Part shown: one piece after another, positions 1-9,699 of the stretch
Layout: the number at the start of each line of letters is the position of its first letter
Position numbering within the stretch: position 1 is the first letter of the stretch
DNA from: Dermanyssus gallinae
Taxonomy: Eukaryota; Arthropoda; Arachnida; Mesostigmata; Dermanyssidae
Reading direction: 5' to 3'
DNA: 64,000 nt
NCBI GenBank assembly: GCA_003439945.1
Contig: QVRM01000463.1
Coordinates: 186,001 to 250,000 of the forward strand
Position numbers and translations under genes: made by a program
The notes under the pieces: model-generated
The model's database searches: none
What the model was told of the DNA's origin: nothing
Seen by the model: the letters and a program-made list of their open reading frames with translations, nothing else

Positions 1-136
1 GCCAGTAACAAAGAGACGTGTCTTTTGTAACACGTTGCCGACAGGTTCTTATAGTAGCATGAGTACACCTAAGAACGCTTTTGTGTTGTTAAGACTTATG
101 AGAAATACTTACCTAAGTTAACGTTATATATGTATG

Positions 137-157
137 TATATATATATATATATATAT
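137..157. repeat. (TA)n microsatellite
   Basis: Short alternating TA tract preceded by a TATGTATG lead-in. The first 218 bases of the window otherwise show nothing I can support. Confidence 0.8.
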
Positions 158-218
158 GATTGATTGATTTATTATTCGCTTGGCATGCATACCTAAATAC
201 ACATGTCACCCTTTTTTA

Positions 219-1785
219 TCAGGGGTATATATATCGTGGGGTATCGTATACCCATTCTACCCCGCCCCTTTCCGTCTTTTGCTTTCCATATATACTTGCC
301 AAACTCGATCTGGAACCCATCGCCAATTTCCATTTGCCTGTATATGACTTGTTCACCCTCAATTTCACCATCTTCTCCGATATTCCCGCTCTGGCCCATT
401 GCTGACTATTGTACCCAATCTCCCTAGCTGCAAATTCTACTCTGCGATCCCACTTCGTTTTCATCTTTAGTGCCGTCTTTACCAGCTGCATCTGTTTAAC
501 CCATCTTTTATTTGTGACACTTTTAATCCTAACACTAAATCTTAGCTTACTTTGTACTTCCCTTTGTATAAATTTTGACATTCCTCCTTCGCCCTCAAGA
601 AATTCCCTAGCGCAATTAAAACAGCAACCCAATGCAAATCTTATCATTTCTCTTTGTATTGTTTCTAACTTCTTTCCTAACCCCGCGCTGTGGACCATAG
701 ATGCATTAGCAAAGATCAATCCTGACACATACATGGCCTTCCATATATTCCTTGTTACTATATATTTGTTAAACCCCCAGAGGCCCTTACACCTTACTGC
801 ATTTCTTCCTCTTTCAGCTTTCTTCCTCCGTAATATCTCTTCTTTTTCTAGATAATTCCCCCCTGTAGTCATTGTCACCCCAAGATACTTGTACTCACTT
901 TTATACTCCAATTTCTTCCCCTGTACTACAACCTTTCTTTCCTCCCTAATTCCGTTAAATACTAAAATTGCGCTCTTTTTTTCATTAAACACCATGTCTA
1001 GTTCCTCCGCTGCTTCCCCACATGCATTCAACATTTGTTGAACCTCGCTAGTGCCCCGCCATAACACTACCATATCATCAGCAAACAGCAGCACAGGTGT
1101 CTTGATATATACATCTTTTTCCCCTATCTGCCACCCTAAACCCGTTTTATTAATCCTTTGCGCTATTCTCTCTATATACATAAAAAAAATAACCGATGAC
1201 AACGGACAGCCTTGCCTGACCCCCTTAGCGACTATGAACTCTCTAGATTGTTCGGCTGCTATTATTATTCTTACCGTGTTATTTCTGTAAATTTCTTCCA
1301 GCAACTCTACCCAACTTCTCTCCAAACCCTCCTCTAGCATAATTTTATACAACTTTGTTCTGTCCACCATATCATATGCTTTCTTAAGATCTAAAAATCC
1401 TGCCACACACCCTTGTCCCCGCAATCTCGATGTTTCGAAAACCTGACTTAGTAGGAAAAGGTGATCGTCTAGCCTATATCCTTTCTTAAATCCGCATTGC
1501 CATTCTCCTATTTTCTCATTTGTCTCCAGAATACTCTGCAGCCTATTCTTAAACACTTGCATAAATATTCGATACGCTATAGGTGTAATTGTGATCGGTC
1601 GCCTATTTTGTAGAGTGTCATTGTCTACCCCCTCCTTGGGAATAAGAGAAACTCTTCCCTTGCGCCAACCCTCCGGGATTCTGCCCCCTCCAAATATATT
1701 ATTAAATTGCTTTGTTAGATAATGCACGTACTCTTTTCTCAAAGCCTGTACAATTCCTACCGAAATCCCGTTAAGACCACACGCC

Positions 1786-1786
<1 letters not shown>
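219..1786 (-). mobile_element. LINE (non-LTR retrotransposon) reverse transcriptase, 5'-truncated
   Basis: A single open frame on the minus strand of about 520 codons that ends at a stop at 219. Reading from an arbitrary start inside the adjacent TA tract (1862), the catalytic reverse transcriptase motifs are all present: FLDLKKAYD (motif A, residues 156-164), RQGCPLS (motif B, 216-222), FADD (motif C, 260-263) and YLGV further on. The homology begins abruptly at ACGLNGIS, the position of the usual PGPDGI-type block, exactly where the (TA)n tract starts, so endonuclease and any ORF1 are missing. The FADD box and the C-terminal region differ from the R1-like elements elsewhere in this window, so this is another clade (CR1/L2-like or a related group; not resolved). 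No internal stop or frameshift is seen, which suggests a fairly recent insertion. Confidence 0.85.

Positions 1787-1846
<60 letters not shown>
1787..1846. repeat. (TA)n microsatellite at LINE 5' break
   Basis: About 30 TA units lying exactly between the truncated LINE reverse transcriptase and the first inverted-repeat element. Confidence 0.95.
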
Positions 1847-1850
<4 letters not shown>

Positions 1851-2870
1851 GTTTGGAAACACCTTTTTCGCCGTAGTGTGGAATTGTAAACCCTGTTAAA
1901 GCAAATATATTTTTCAATGGAAAATGGTGACATGAGTACCAAATGAGTACCAAAATGATCGGCATGAATTCCGCATTTGTGTTAGTTTTGAGCGCTGTGA
2001 TTGGTCGTAGAGTTATGATTTTGAGCTATTGAACGCGAAGGCTAAAAAAATTACTTAATTTATTGTTGTTTTTTCTAAACGATTGTGTCGCATCTTCTCG
2101 GCAATATTTTATGTTCTTCAAAAAGTCGAATTTTCTCGCGAATACGACGGTGTGCTTAGTTTCTGTATAGGAGGACCGGTTGTCTCGTAATTGCACATTT
2201 TATGCTCTTATGTCTGGCAAAAACACCACTGACACAAATTGTAGTAATATGGCTCGCACTCCAAAACAAGACTTTTCAGAAACTATGTTCTATTGGAAAA
2301 ATATTTCCTTTAACGAGCTCTACAACTCCATATATCGCTCTTCAAATCTTTCTGGAACAAAGTCATTTTTGCATGCACTCAATCTCGACATCTGGCCAAA
2401 AAATCGTAATTACTCCGCAACCGCAGCTCGTGTTGCCATAAATTTGGTGCCAAAATTATGAAAATGCGCATTATGAAATGCGCATTTGCGTGAATATGTT
2501 AGTTTTAAGCGCCGTGGGTGGCCGTAGGGTAATGATTTTGAGGTATTTGATGTGAAAGCTAAAAATAACTTTTTTGCGTTCTCTTCTAAGCGACCATGCC
2601 GCATCTTCCGACCGGCCTTATATGTTTTTCAGAAGTAGAATTTTCTCAGGAACGCGACGGTAAGTTTCTGTACAGAAGGACTGGTTGTCTCGCAACAGCA
2701 CATTTTATGGTCCTATGCCGGGCAAAAACACGATTGCCACAAATTGTAGAAATTTAACTCGCATTCCGAAACAAGACTTCTCAGAGAGCATGTTCCGTTT
2801 GAAAAAATATTTGCTTTAACAGGCTCTACAATTCCCTACTACGGCGAAAAAAGTTTTTCCAATCACCCTG
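1845..2870. mobile_element. Inverted-repeat DNA element A (non-autonomous, composite)
   Basis: The left end reads AGGGTGTTTGGAAACACC and the right end, read on the minus strand, starts CAGGGTGATTGGAAAAAC. The two ends share about 85 bp of imperfect inverted similarity (both contain TTTTCGCCGTAGT and TGTTAAAGCAAAT). Both ends are bordered by TA dinucleotides, as expected for a TA-targeting element. The interior holds a second copy of the right-arm sequence (about 2100-2325), so this looks like two overlapping or nested units rather than one clean copy. Short open frames inside it have no recognisable homology. It is related to the neighbouring element at 2879-3809. Confidence 0.7.
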
Positions 2871-2878
2871 TATATATA

Positions 2879-3806
2879 CAGGGTGTTGCAGAAATGTTTT
2901 ATAATAGAGTATACGAATTGTAGAGCTCGTTAAAACAAATATTTTTTCCAATGGAACATGGTCTCTGAGAAGTCTTGTTTCGGAGTGAGAGCGAAATTAC
3001 TGCAATTTGTGACACTAGAGTTTTTGCCCGACATAAAAGCATAAAATGTGCTGTTGCGAGAGAACCAGTCCTCCTATTCGTCAAAAATGAAGTTCTTTAT
3101 TAGCTTTTACGCCAAATACTTCAGAATCATAACCCTACGACCACCCACGTGTTCAAAGTTAACATATTCACCAAATGCGCATTTCATGACGATCATTTTG
3201 GTACCAAATGTATGGCAATGCGAGCTGTGTTTTTTCGGAGGGCATGTCCAGACTAAGTGCATGAAAAATGACGCGCTGCGGCTGTCGCGTGACACGTCGG
3301 CGGTAGTGAACGTCGCCACAGTCATTTTTCATGCACTTAATCTGGACATCCCGCCGAAAAATCGTAATTACTCCGCAACCACAGCTCGCATTGCCATAAG
3401 TTTGGTGCCAAAATGATCGTCATGAAATGCGCATGCTGATTATGTTAGCTAAACACGTAGGTGGTCCTAGGGTTATGATTCTGAAGTATTTGGCGTAAAG
3501 GCTAATAAAGAACTAAATAGAAGAAGGCTAATAAAGAACTAAAAAGAAATAAGAAAAACAGAAAGAAGAAGAGGCAGAATTTTCTCAGGAACACGACAGT
3601 GTGTTTAGTTTCTAGGGGGACTAGTTGTCTTGCAACAGCACATTTTATGCTCCTATGTCGGGCAAGAACACTAGTGTCACAAATTGTAGTAATTTCGCTC
3701 TCACTCCGAAACAAGACTTCTCAGAGATCATGTTCCATTGGAAAAACATTTGCTTTAACGAGCTCTACAATTACATATTTCTATTATAAAACAATTCTGC
3801 AACACC

Positions 3807-3809
<3 letters not shown>
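2879..3809. mobile_element. Foldback element B, 931 bp with very long inverted arms
   Basis: The element begins CAGGGTGTTGCAGAA and ends TTCTGCAACACCCTG. The arms are inverted copies of each other over roughly 390 bp or more on each side, with indels, including the pair GTGCATGAAAAATGAC near 3259 and its complement near 3325. Only about 50 GC-rich bases (about 3275-3322) separate the arms. Both ends abut TA tracts. There is no transposase. Long arms, a TA target and no coding capacity fit a foldback or MITE-like element; assignment to the Tc1/mariner/pogo group rests only on the TA target and is inference. Confidence 0.8.
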
Positions 3810-3904
<95 letters not shown>

Positions 3905-3918
3905 GTATATATATATAT
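3810..3918. repeat. (TA)n microsatellite, about 108 bp
   Basis: One of the longest TA tracts in the window, with a single CG interruption near 3904. It bridges the right end of foldback element B and the 5' break of the next LINE. Confidence 0.95.
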
Positions 3919-3926
3919 CCTACAAA

Positions 3927-5875
3927 ATGATTAGAGGGAAAGGCGTGCAGGCCCCAAAAATCACACTATCAGACACAGAGGTCGTACACATTTTAAACAA
4001 TTTATTTCCACAGCATGGACATTTTAATAGGGAAACATATGCAAGAAGAGGGACATCTTCAGAAGAAGAGGAGTTCCCGCCTATCACACGCGCAGAGGTA
4101 TTAATGGCAGCGGAGAGGCTCAAATCAGGGAGATCTCCAGGACCCGACGGCATTCCGCCTATAGCGGTAAAGATGCTCTTCAAGGGACACTCAGAGATGG
4201 TAGCGGCAGTTTTTATCAAGACGATGGCAAGTGGGGAAATGCCTAGAGACTGGAAAAGGGCGGAAGTGGTCTTAATTCCCAAAAGTAACGGAGAGTACAG
4301 GCCCGCATATTTTCTGAACACCCTAGCAAAAGGGTATGAGGCAATTATAGAAGGCCGTAGTATGGTCTCCTCTCGTTCAATCAATATGTATTTCGCAAAA
4401 AAAGATCAGTTTGTACAGCAATACAACGAATTACAGCCAAAGCTGACTTGCTCTACGGCCAACCTATATATAAACGAAAGCTTCTTGTGGCAGTCCTTCT
4501 CGATGTCAAAAACGCGTTTAACAGTCAGCCGTGGGAAGACATTTTAGACACCCTAGTGAGAAAAGCGGTCCCTTCATTTCTCGTAAGAGCCGTTTCGGAA
4601 TACTTAGAGGACAGAAAAGTTTTTAACGGCACAATGAAAATAGACATGACTGCAGGAGTTTCTCAAGGGTCAATCCTGGGACCCTTTCTCTGGAACATAA
4701 CATATGACGACGTCCTGAGACAAGATCTTCCACGTGGAGTAGAAATTATTGCGTATGCGGATGACTTGACCATAATTTCTCAAGCACAAACAGAGGAAGA
4801 ACTAGAATTAAAGACACCATGGCTCTCTGACCGACGAAGAGACGGATGGATAGCGTTGGGCTACAGCTTGCCCCGGAAAAGAGCGAGGCCATTCTTCTGA
4901 CAAGCAGGAAAGGAGTAGACAGCATAAAACTGATAGTGGCGGGCCAGGAAATTAATCAAGTAACAGAGGCCAAATATCTTAGTGTCCCACTAGACAAGGG
5001 TCTCAGGGGGACAAATCACATTAAGAAGTGTACGGGCAAGACGGCTAAAGCGGCTAACGCGATAGGCAAGATCCTGCCAAACTTACACGGGCTGCGGGAG
5101 TGCCGGCGACGGCTACTAGTGTCAATTACCGAGTCTATTGCACTTTTCGCGGCGCCAGCCTGGCTGCAGAACACCTTGAAGAGGAGAACGGCAAGAACAA
5201 TCCTAAGAAGCACGCAGAGAACAGCGGTGCTTAAGATCCTGCAGGCCTACCGCACGGTTAGCACAAACGCAGCTCTGGTACTGGCTGGTTTCCCGCCTTG
5301 GGACTTAATAGTGGATGAAAGGAGGAGGATATGGGAAGGAAGGTCTGAATCTAACAAAGAAGCTGAAAGGGTAAGAACGATAAAGTCGTGGCAAGAAGAA
5401 TGGGATGCCATCCCCGCAGGCTCATCGGGTTATTCACTTCGCCTGCTCATCCCGGACATAAAGAAGTGGATTGACCGCCCCGCCGGAGAAGTTAACTTTT
5501 CCTTACGCAGTGTCTCACTGCCCACGGTGATTTTCAGAGTTATCTATTTCGTATAGGCAAAGCTCCGTCGGTAATCTGCGTGCACTGTGTAGACGGCATC
5601 GACGATGACCCCGAGCACACTCTCTTAAAATGCAAGGGACTATGCAGGCAAGGACAAACGCCATAGCGCTGCTACGATTGAGATGGGCCAGAGAAGCAGG
5701 AAAACAAGGAGTCGGGATACCAGACCCGCCGAGAAGCAACATGAGAATGTTTGTGGAGTACATATGCAGCACAGCATCGGCATGGAGGCTGGGCGAGGAA
5801 ATGGCAACTGCGGTGATGAAAAAGAAAGCGGAGGTACAGAAGAGAACGGATAGCGCTTACGACATCAACAGATGA
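3927..5875 (+). pseudogene. ORF2 reverse transcriptase of R1-like LINE (broken)
   Basis: Coding remains of the element at 3919-6002. Frame changes near 4320-4450, 4810-4850 and 5490-5520 disable it. The catalytic YADD box is kept. The N-terminal endonuclease is absent because of the 5' truncation. No selection for coding capacity is evident. Confidence 0.8.
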
Positions 5876-5960
5876 CGTGGCTTATAATCAAACGGGTTCG
5901 CAGGTGTTGGGACAAGCACGTCGGACTGGTGGGGATCCGTTAGGCGCTCGCCACTTCTCC

Positions 5961-6002
5961 TAATGGCCCATAGTACTGTTCTATGGATGTCTGGGGCCAT
6001 TA
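5961..6002 (+). other. Nested stem-loop at LINE 3' end
   Basis: Outer arms TAATGGCCC (5961-5969) and GGGCCATTA (5994-6002) enclose inner arms CCATAG (5968-5973) and CTATGG (5981-5986). The structure sits at the extreme 3' end of the R1-like LINE, where such elements often keep an RNA fold used by the reverse transcriptase; that role is inference here. Confidence 0.55.
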
Positions 6003-6365
6003 GAGAGTGAAGCTTAAGGGGGAGGTGTGTTTAGTGGGTAGTGGTCTTGACGGACCAACATCCAACCGCCAAGGTCAAGCCCCACACTGCTCTCAAGAGC
6101 GGAAATACTTCGTACTCGAAGCGTGCGTAAATGCATTCAGGTTTTTGCGGGTCGGGGAGCGCCGCTCTTAGGAACTCGACGTCGTATTTGGTGATCTTGT
6201 CCTGCCATGCTTTTGCGAGGTCCCTGTTCGGGCCGCAAACCTCGGCATCTAAAACCCAGACCTCGGTTGGTGTTGTTATGACGAGGTCAGGCTGCGTCGG
6301 TAGTGCGTTGATCCTGAGCTTCAGTAGGTTTAAATACTCCTTACCAGTTAGGTAGGACACACCCT
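6003..6365 (-). mobile_element. 3' end of a LINE with restriction-like endonuclease domain
   Basis: The minus-strand frame 6360-6031 encodes a PD...V-x-D-x-E-type nuclease core: PDLVITTP, WVLDAEVCGP, then AKAWQDKITKYD, in the arrangement of the C-terminal endonuclease of R2/NeSL-type LINEs (PDLV, then VLDV, then a K-x-x-KY helix). It is preceded by LLKLRINALPTQ, which also resembles the lead-in to that domain. The stop at 6031 is followed by a short 3' UTR that ends near 6003, directly against the 3' end of the oppositely oriented R1-like LINE (tail-to-tail). The reverse transcriptase part is missing. Confidence 0.65.
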
Positions 6366-6415
6366 TAATCCAGTAATGTACAAAGGGCGTTTCGTGTGCT
6401 TTTTTAAAATGTGCC

Positions 6416-6419
<4 letters not shown>

Positions 6420-6452
<33 letters not shown>
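6420..6452. repeat. (TA)n microsatellite
   Basis: TA tract lying immediately upstream of the gag zinc-knuckle fragment. Confidence 0.9.
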
Positions 6453-6456
<4 letters not shown>

Positions 6457-6465
6457 TATCGAGAT

Positions 6466-6603
6466 GTGCCAACTGTGGTGGCCCCCACGCGGCCGGATCG
6501 CCTTCTTGTCCGCGTGTGGCTTATCTCCGTGAGCGTAACAGGATCATCATGGAGGCGAGAGTTCTTCAGCAAGTTAAGGCAACGCACCCGAGTGTATCGA
6601 TCA
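6466..6603. repeat. Inverted repeat arm (partner 7546-7685)
   Basis: About 138 bp of gag zinc-knuckle sequence repeated in opposite orientation at 7546-7685 with only scattered substitutions. The arms flank about 940 bp. Confidence 0.85.
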
Positions 6604-7019
6604 CGGAGGGATCTGACGTCACAGCCACAGTCGCAGAAGACGCACAAACTAACGGTTCCAACAGCAGCAAAGCTTCTTACGCAGCAGTTCTCAGGGGCAT
6701 ATCTACCACGCAAGAAAGCACCTCGCCTCAGCTGCCTCTTTCTAATCTGCGACCATTACCAAAGCCCAAGCAAAAGCGAGCCAAGGCATACAGGAGTCGC
6801 CAAGTTCGGCCGCGACGCGCTTCTAAATTTACTACGAAGATAAACATCCATACCAAGATGTCGCGCAGAGATGTCGGAGGCGCCCTAACAGACGTCGCTC
6901 GGATGTCAGAGGGCATCAGTCCTGATTTGGCAGCAACCTTAAAGGCGATTGCAGAGGCCCTAAAACCTCTCTTGGCCCTGCTTCCTCTTGCAGAGAAGCT
7001 CAAACCTCTTACATCATAA
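6472..7019 (+). pseudogene. gag-like ORF1 C-terminal part of a LINE (zinc knuckle)
   Basis: An open frame entering from the TA tract. It starts with a zinc-knuckle block CANCGGPHAAGSPSCP, continues into a basic, Lys/Arg/Pro-rich stretch and ends in a Leu-rich tail. The N-terminal part of gag is missing here but is represented by the antisense copy at 7546-8478. Gag-like proteins of LINEs bind their own RNA. The stop codon TAA at 7017-7019 overlaps the next ATG as TAATG, an arrangement known to couple ORF1 and ORF2 translation in the R1-clade element SART1. Confidence 0.7.
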
Positions 7020-7545
7020 TGCCAGATAACGAAAATTCAAACGATACTCTTGTTGTTGGTGACCCCAACAGGGCTACATGTCCTGTGTGTAGAGCTGTCT
7101 TCACGAAAAGGGGTCTTGCCAGACATATATCGGTCAGACACGCCGACGCCGTCAACAGGGCGTTCACATCCCACCAGGCTCTGGCAGAAGAATTCGATGT
7201 TAACACATTACTTACCGACATCCAGGCAAACATGCGTCATGCCAAACTGTTACGCATTTTACCTAAATCTGTGCGGCCTACTGTTGCGGAAGAGCTCACT
7301 AAGGTCTTCCTAAACGTCGCCAAGGACAACGACCTCTTTGCCTGGTACTCTCTGTTCTCCTTCGTTCCGGTCGTGTTAAGACTTCCTCGGGCCAGCAAAG
7401 ACGCTCAATCCCTGTCTGTCCTGGTCGGAAAGAACCTACGCGAATATACATCTGGACTAAGGCTCAAGGATCTGGCGCACGAGGAATCAGGACGCAAAGT
7501 TATGGAGCACCGCAATGACGACCTTCCCAGACGAGTGAGCGTAAT
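7019..7545 (+). pseudogene. ORF2 N-terminus with C2H2 zinc finger (LINE fragment)
   Basis: Starts at the ATG overlapping the ORF1 stop. Residues 21-41 form a C-x2-C-x11-H-x4-H finger (CPVCRAVF...RHISVRH), as found at the N-terminus of ORFs in R2/NeSL-type LINEs. It continues to residue about 175 without reverse transcriptase motifs and is then cut by an inverted copy of gag at about 7546. The region after the finger (FSFVPVVLRLPRASKD) resembles the linker seen before the reverse transcriptase in such elements. No endonuclease of the APE type is present at the N-terminus. Confidence 0.6.
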
Positions 7546-8478
7546 TGATGCACTCGGGTGCGCTGTCTTAACTTGCTGAAGAACTCTGGCCTCCATGATA
7601 ATCCTGTTACGCTCACGAAGATAAGCCACACGCGGACAAGAAGGCGATCCGGCCGCGTGAGGGCCACCACAGTTTACACATTTCGATTGTTTGGTGCAAC
7701 TGGACGCCAAATGATCAGATCCTCCACATTTTTTGCAGGCCTTGCGAAGAGTATACCTGTCCGCTAGATGCCCCACTCGCTGGCAATTGTAGCACAATTT
7801 TGGTTAATCAGGCTCCTGTACGACTAATTTTGTACCCCAGGAAGACAGATACAGGCGGTTGGCGGTCAAACGTCAGGATCACTTTGTTGAGTGGGGTTTT
7901 ATCAGCGTGTCCTGTGCGGAATAACTGTCGAGCGTGCACCACCCCTCTTCCGCAATCTGCTAGCTCTTCGCGTATCTCGTCGTCTGTAAATGCAACATCG
8001 ACGCCTTGAGTTCTCGCCTCGAATGAGGTTAAGGCCGGGCAGGTCACCGTGACGGGTATCGACCCTATTGCAGAGAGTTGCGTAAGCTTTCTGGCCGCAT
8101 CTTCTGAGTTTACCCATACGGATATAGCGGCTTTACTGCTTGATATCTTGCAGTCAGGGCAATTGAAATGAATAGCCTTATATAACCGCAGTAATGTACT
8201 ATCAGCAGAACTCATTTCTCCGGATGACCACTTTAAAGGCGCTGAATAGACCGCTAGACGCATCCTATCTCAGTTTGTCCAACTGACGTTGCTCGCGGGA
8301 TATAGTTTTCTGCTCACACTTTGACACCACCAGCGTGAATGGTTCGTCAGGTTCATCGCAACCTGTAACCCTTTTTGCTTACACCCTGGCGCTGAACCTT
8401 TTCTACAATCTCAGACGTTTCGGCACCTCTACTGGCGTCGACTTGTGATACTTCAGAGGATGCGTCCTGCTTTGCCAT
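7546..8478 (-). pseudogene. gag-like ORF1 of a LINE, N-terminus to zinc knuckles, antisense copy
   Basis: Starts at ATG 8478-8476 (MAKQDASSEVSQVD) with a frameshift near 8370-8350 and a stop near 8265, then continues 8263-7808 and finally 7797-7546. The last part carries serial zinc knuckles: CYNCQRVGHLADRYTLRKAC, CKKCGGSDHLASSC and CVNCGGPHAAGSPSC. Its end overlaps the start of the sense copy: 7546-7685 is an inverted repeat of 6466-6603 at about 90% identity. Together the two copies reconstruct the domain order of the gag-like ORF1 and its junction with ORF2. Confidence 0.7.
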
Positions 8479-9180
8479 ACCTCTCGCTACATCTTAGTGG
8501 GACTGATCAACTCATCCGCCCTGGCTAGCACGAATCAGACATTGTCCACAACGTGTCGGCGAAATTTCCGCGTTGTGTGTCCAAGAATGTTCATTACAGT
8601 AAGACGCTAGTATGTGTCCCTAATGCGAGAGTTGCTATTTCTGCAAATTGTTCTGTTTAAGTAAGGACCTGGAACCGCGTGGTCAGACCCGGAACCGCGT
8701 GGTATGACTGACAAAAGTAAGTGCTTAAGAGTCAGTTATCCTATAGCGCCTGATCAAGTCTGATCTTTCACGAGAGGGTATCGGGGCTCCTGTCTGGGTA
8801 TTTTCTAAAAGAACATGAAGAGCAAATAACCTAACGGTGCAACATTTTATGGTATTTTTCTTCAGTGGACTTTTCTTCGCTTCGAGACAACTGTGTCTCC
8901 TCATTTAGGTTAGTACGACAAAATAAGTAATTGTAAATCAACGACAGGTCGCCTTTCCTATGTTGATAATATTATTTAACTTCACTCATTTCTGGTCACT
9001 AAGCATTCTAATGTAGAGGTATCCAGCAGTTTGACTAGGGTTTGTTTGTATGCACCCTACATATGTAAGAAAACGATGCCAATCTAGGCCAACTAGATTC
9101 AACTGCTTTATGGCTAAAATTATTCTAAATGCTTTTTAATCTATCGCGAAGTGAAATTCACTTCATGACGTTCTTATTGC
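8479..9180. other. No gene seen; LINE 5' flank and short tandem repeat
   Basis: About 8479-8545 may be 5' UTR of the antisense gag copy. A 20-bp direct repeat containing GGAACCGCGTGGT occurs at about 8665-8705. The rest is AT-rich sequence without open frames of note. Confidence 0.5.
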
Positions 9181-9182
9181 AG

Positions 9183-9221
9183 CTGCAATCTTACCCCAGC
9201 CCCTAAACGTAGTGGAAAAAG
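9183..9221 (+). other. Possible 39-nt micro-exon of an unknown gene
   Basis: A pyrimidine-rich acceptor (TTCTTATTGCAG) is followed by 39 bases and a consensus donor GTAAGT at 9222-9227. One frame is open (encoding CNLTPAPKRSGK). I cannot link it to a neighbouring exon or to any family, so it may be chance. Confidence 0.2.
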
Positions 9222-9597
9222 GTAAGTATATTTTTTATTCTTCAGTGTCCTTGCTTACAGTGCATACTTGATAACTACGGCAATGATAACTACGGCACTA
9301 TAATGGCGCACTCTATAATGTCTACTATCATCATTGATTCAGTGTACTATGCGCACGTATGTGTCCAAGCTCACACGTATATTTATTTATATGAATTCAT
9401 ATACATCGTATATAGGCGCGTGCAGTCAGACAAATATATAATTAGGTCGGCACACTTATGTCAGCATGGATACTGACCCTCAGCTCTCTCAGTTAGCACG
9501 TCTCAAGGAAAAATATAACAAACCCTTGTCTAGTGAATTAGTCCTATATTTGTATGTTGGAACTTGCGCTAGTCCATATGTATGCATACTTTTCGAG

Positions 9598-9599
<2 letters not shown>

Positions 9600-9638
<39 letters not shown>

Positions 9639-9667
9639 ACATTTTGAGGACTATATATATATATATA
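9600..9667. repeat. Two (TA)n tracts between short direct repeats
   Basis: TA tracts at 9600-9636 and 9654-9667. Each is preceded by GAGGACTATATA (9595 and 9648), so the tract and its left flank appear duplicated. Confidence 0.8.
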
Positions 9668-9699
9668 CAAAAACAACAAGCTGCAGATGCTCTTCTTCC

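Larger units (their letters stand above)
3919..6002 (+). mobile_element. R1-like LINE, 5'-truncated and frameshifted
   Basis: The reverse transcriptase ORF is split over several frames: 3927-4380 and its frame, 4448-4840, then about 4846-5500, then the C-terminal region. Blocks seen in order are RSPGPDGIPP, a degenerate YRPAYFLNTLAKG (usual YRPICLL), LLDVKNAFNSQPW, TAGVSQGSILGP, YADDLTII, LAPEKSEAILL in shifted frame, YLFRIGKAPS, and a CVHC-x7-H-x4-C type tail at about 5577-5634. The tail coding region ends near 5875. About 125 bp of 3' UTR follow, ending in a nested stem-loop at 5961-6002. There is no poly(A). The 5' break lies exactly at the (TA)n tract. The family is R1-clade by motif resemblance. 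Confidence 0.85.

Noticed and set aside
3599..3934. ORFs with long Tyr-Ile repeats at this and many other places
   Set aside because: They are (TA)n microsatellites translated in frame; no protein is implied.
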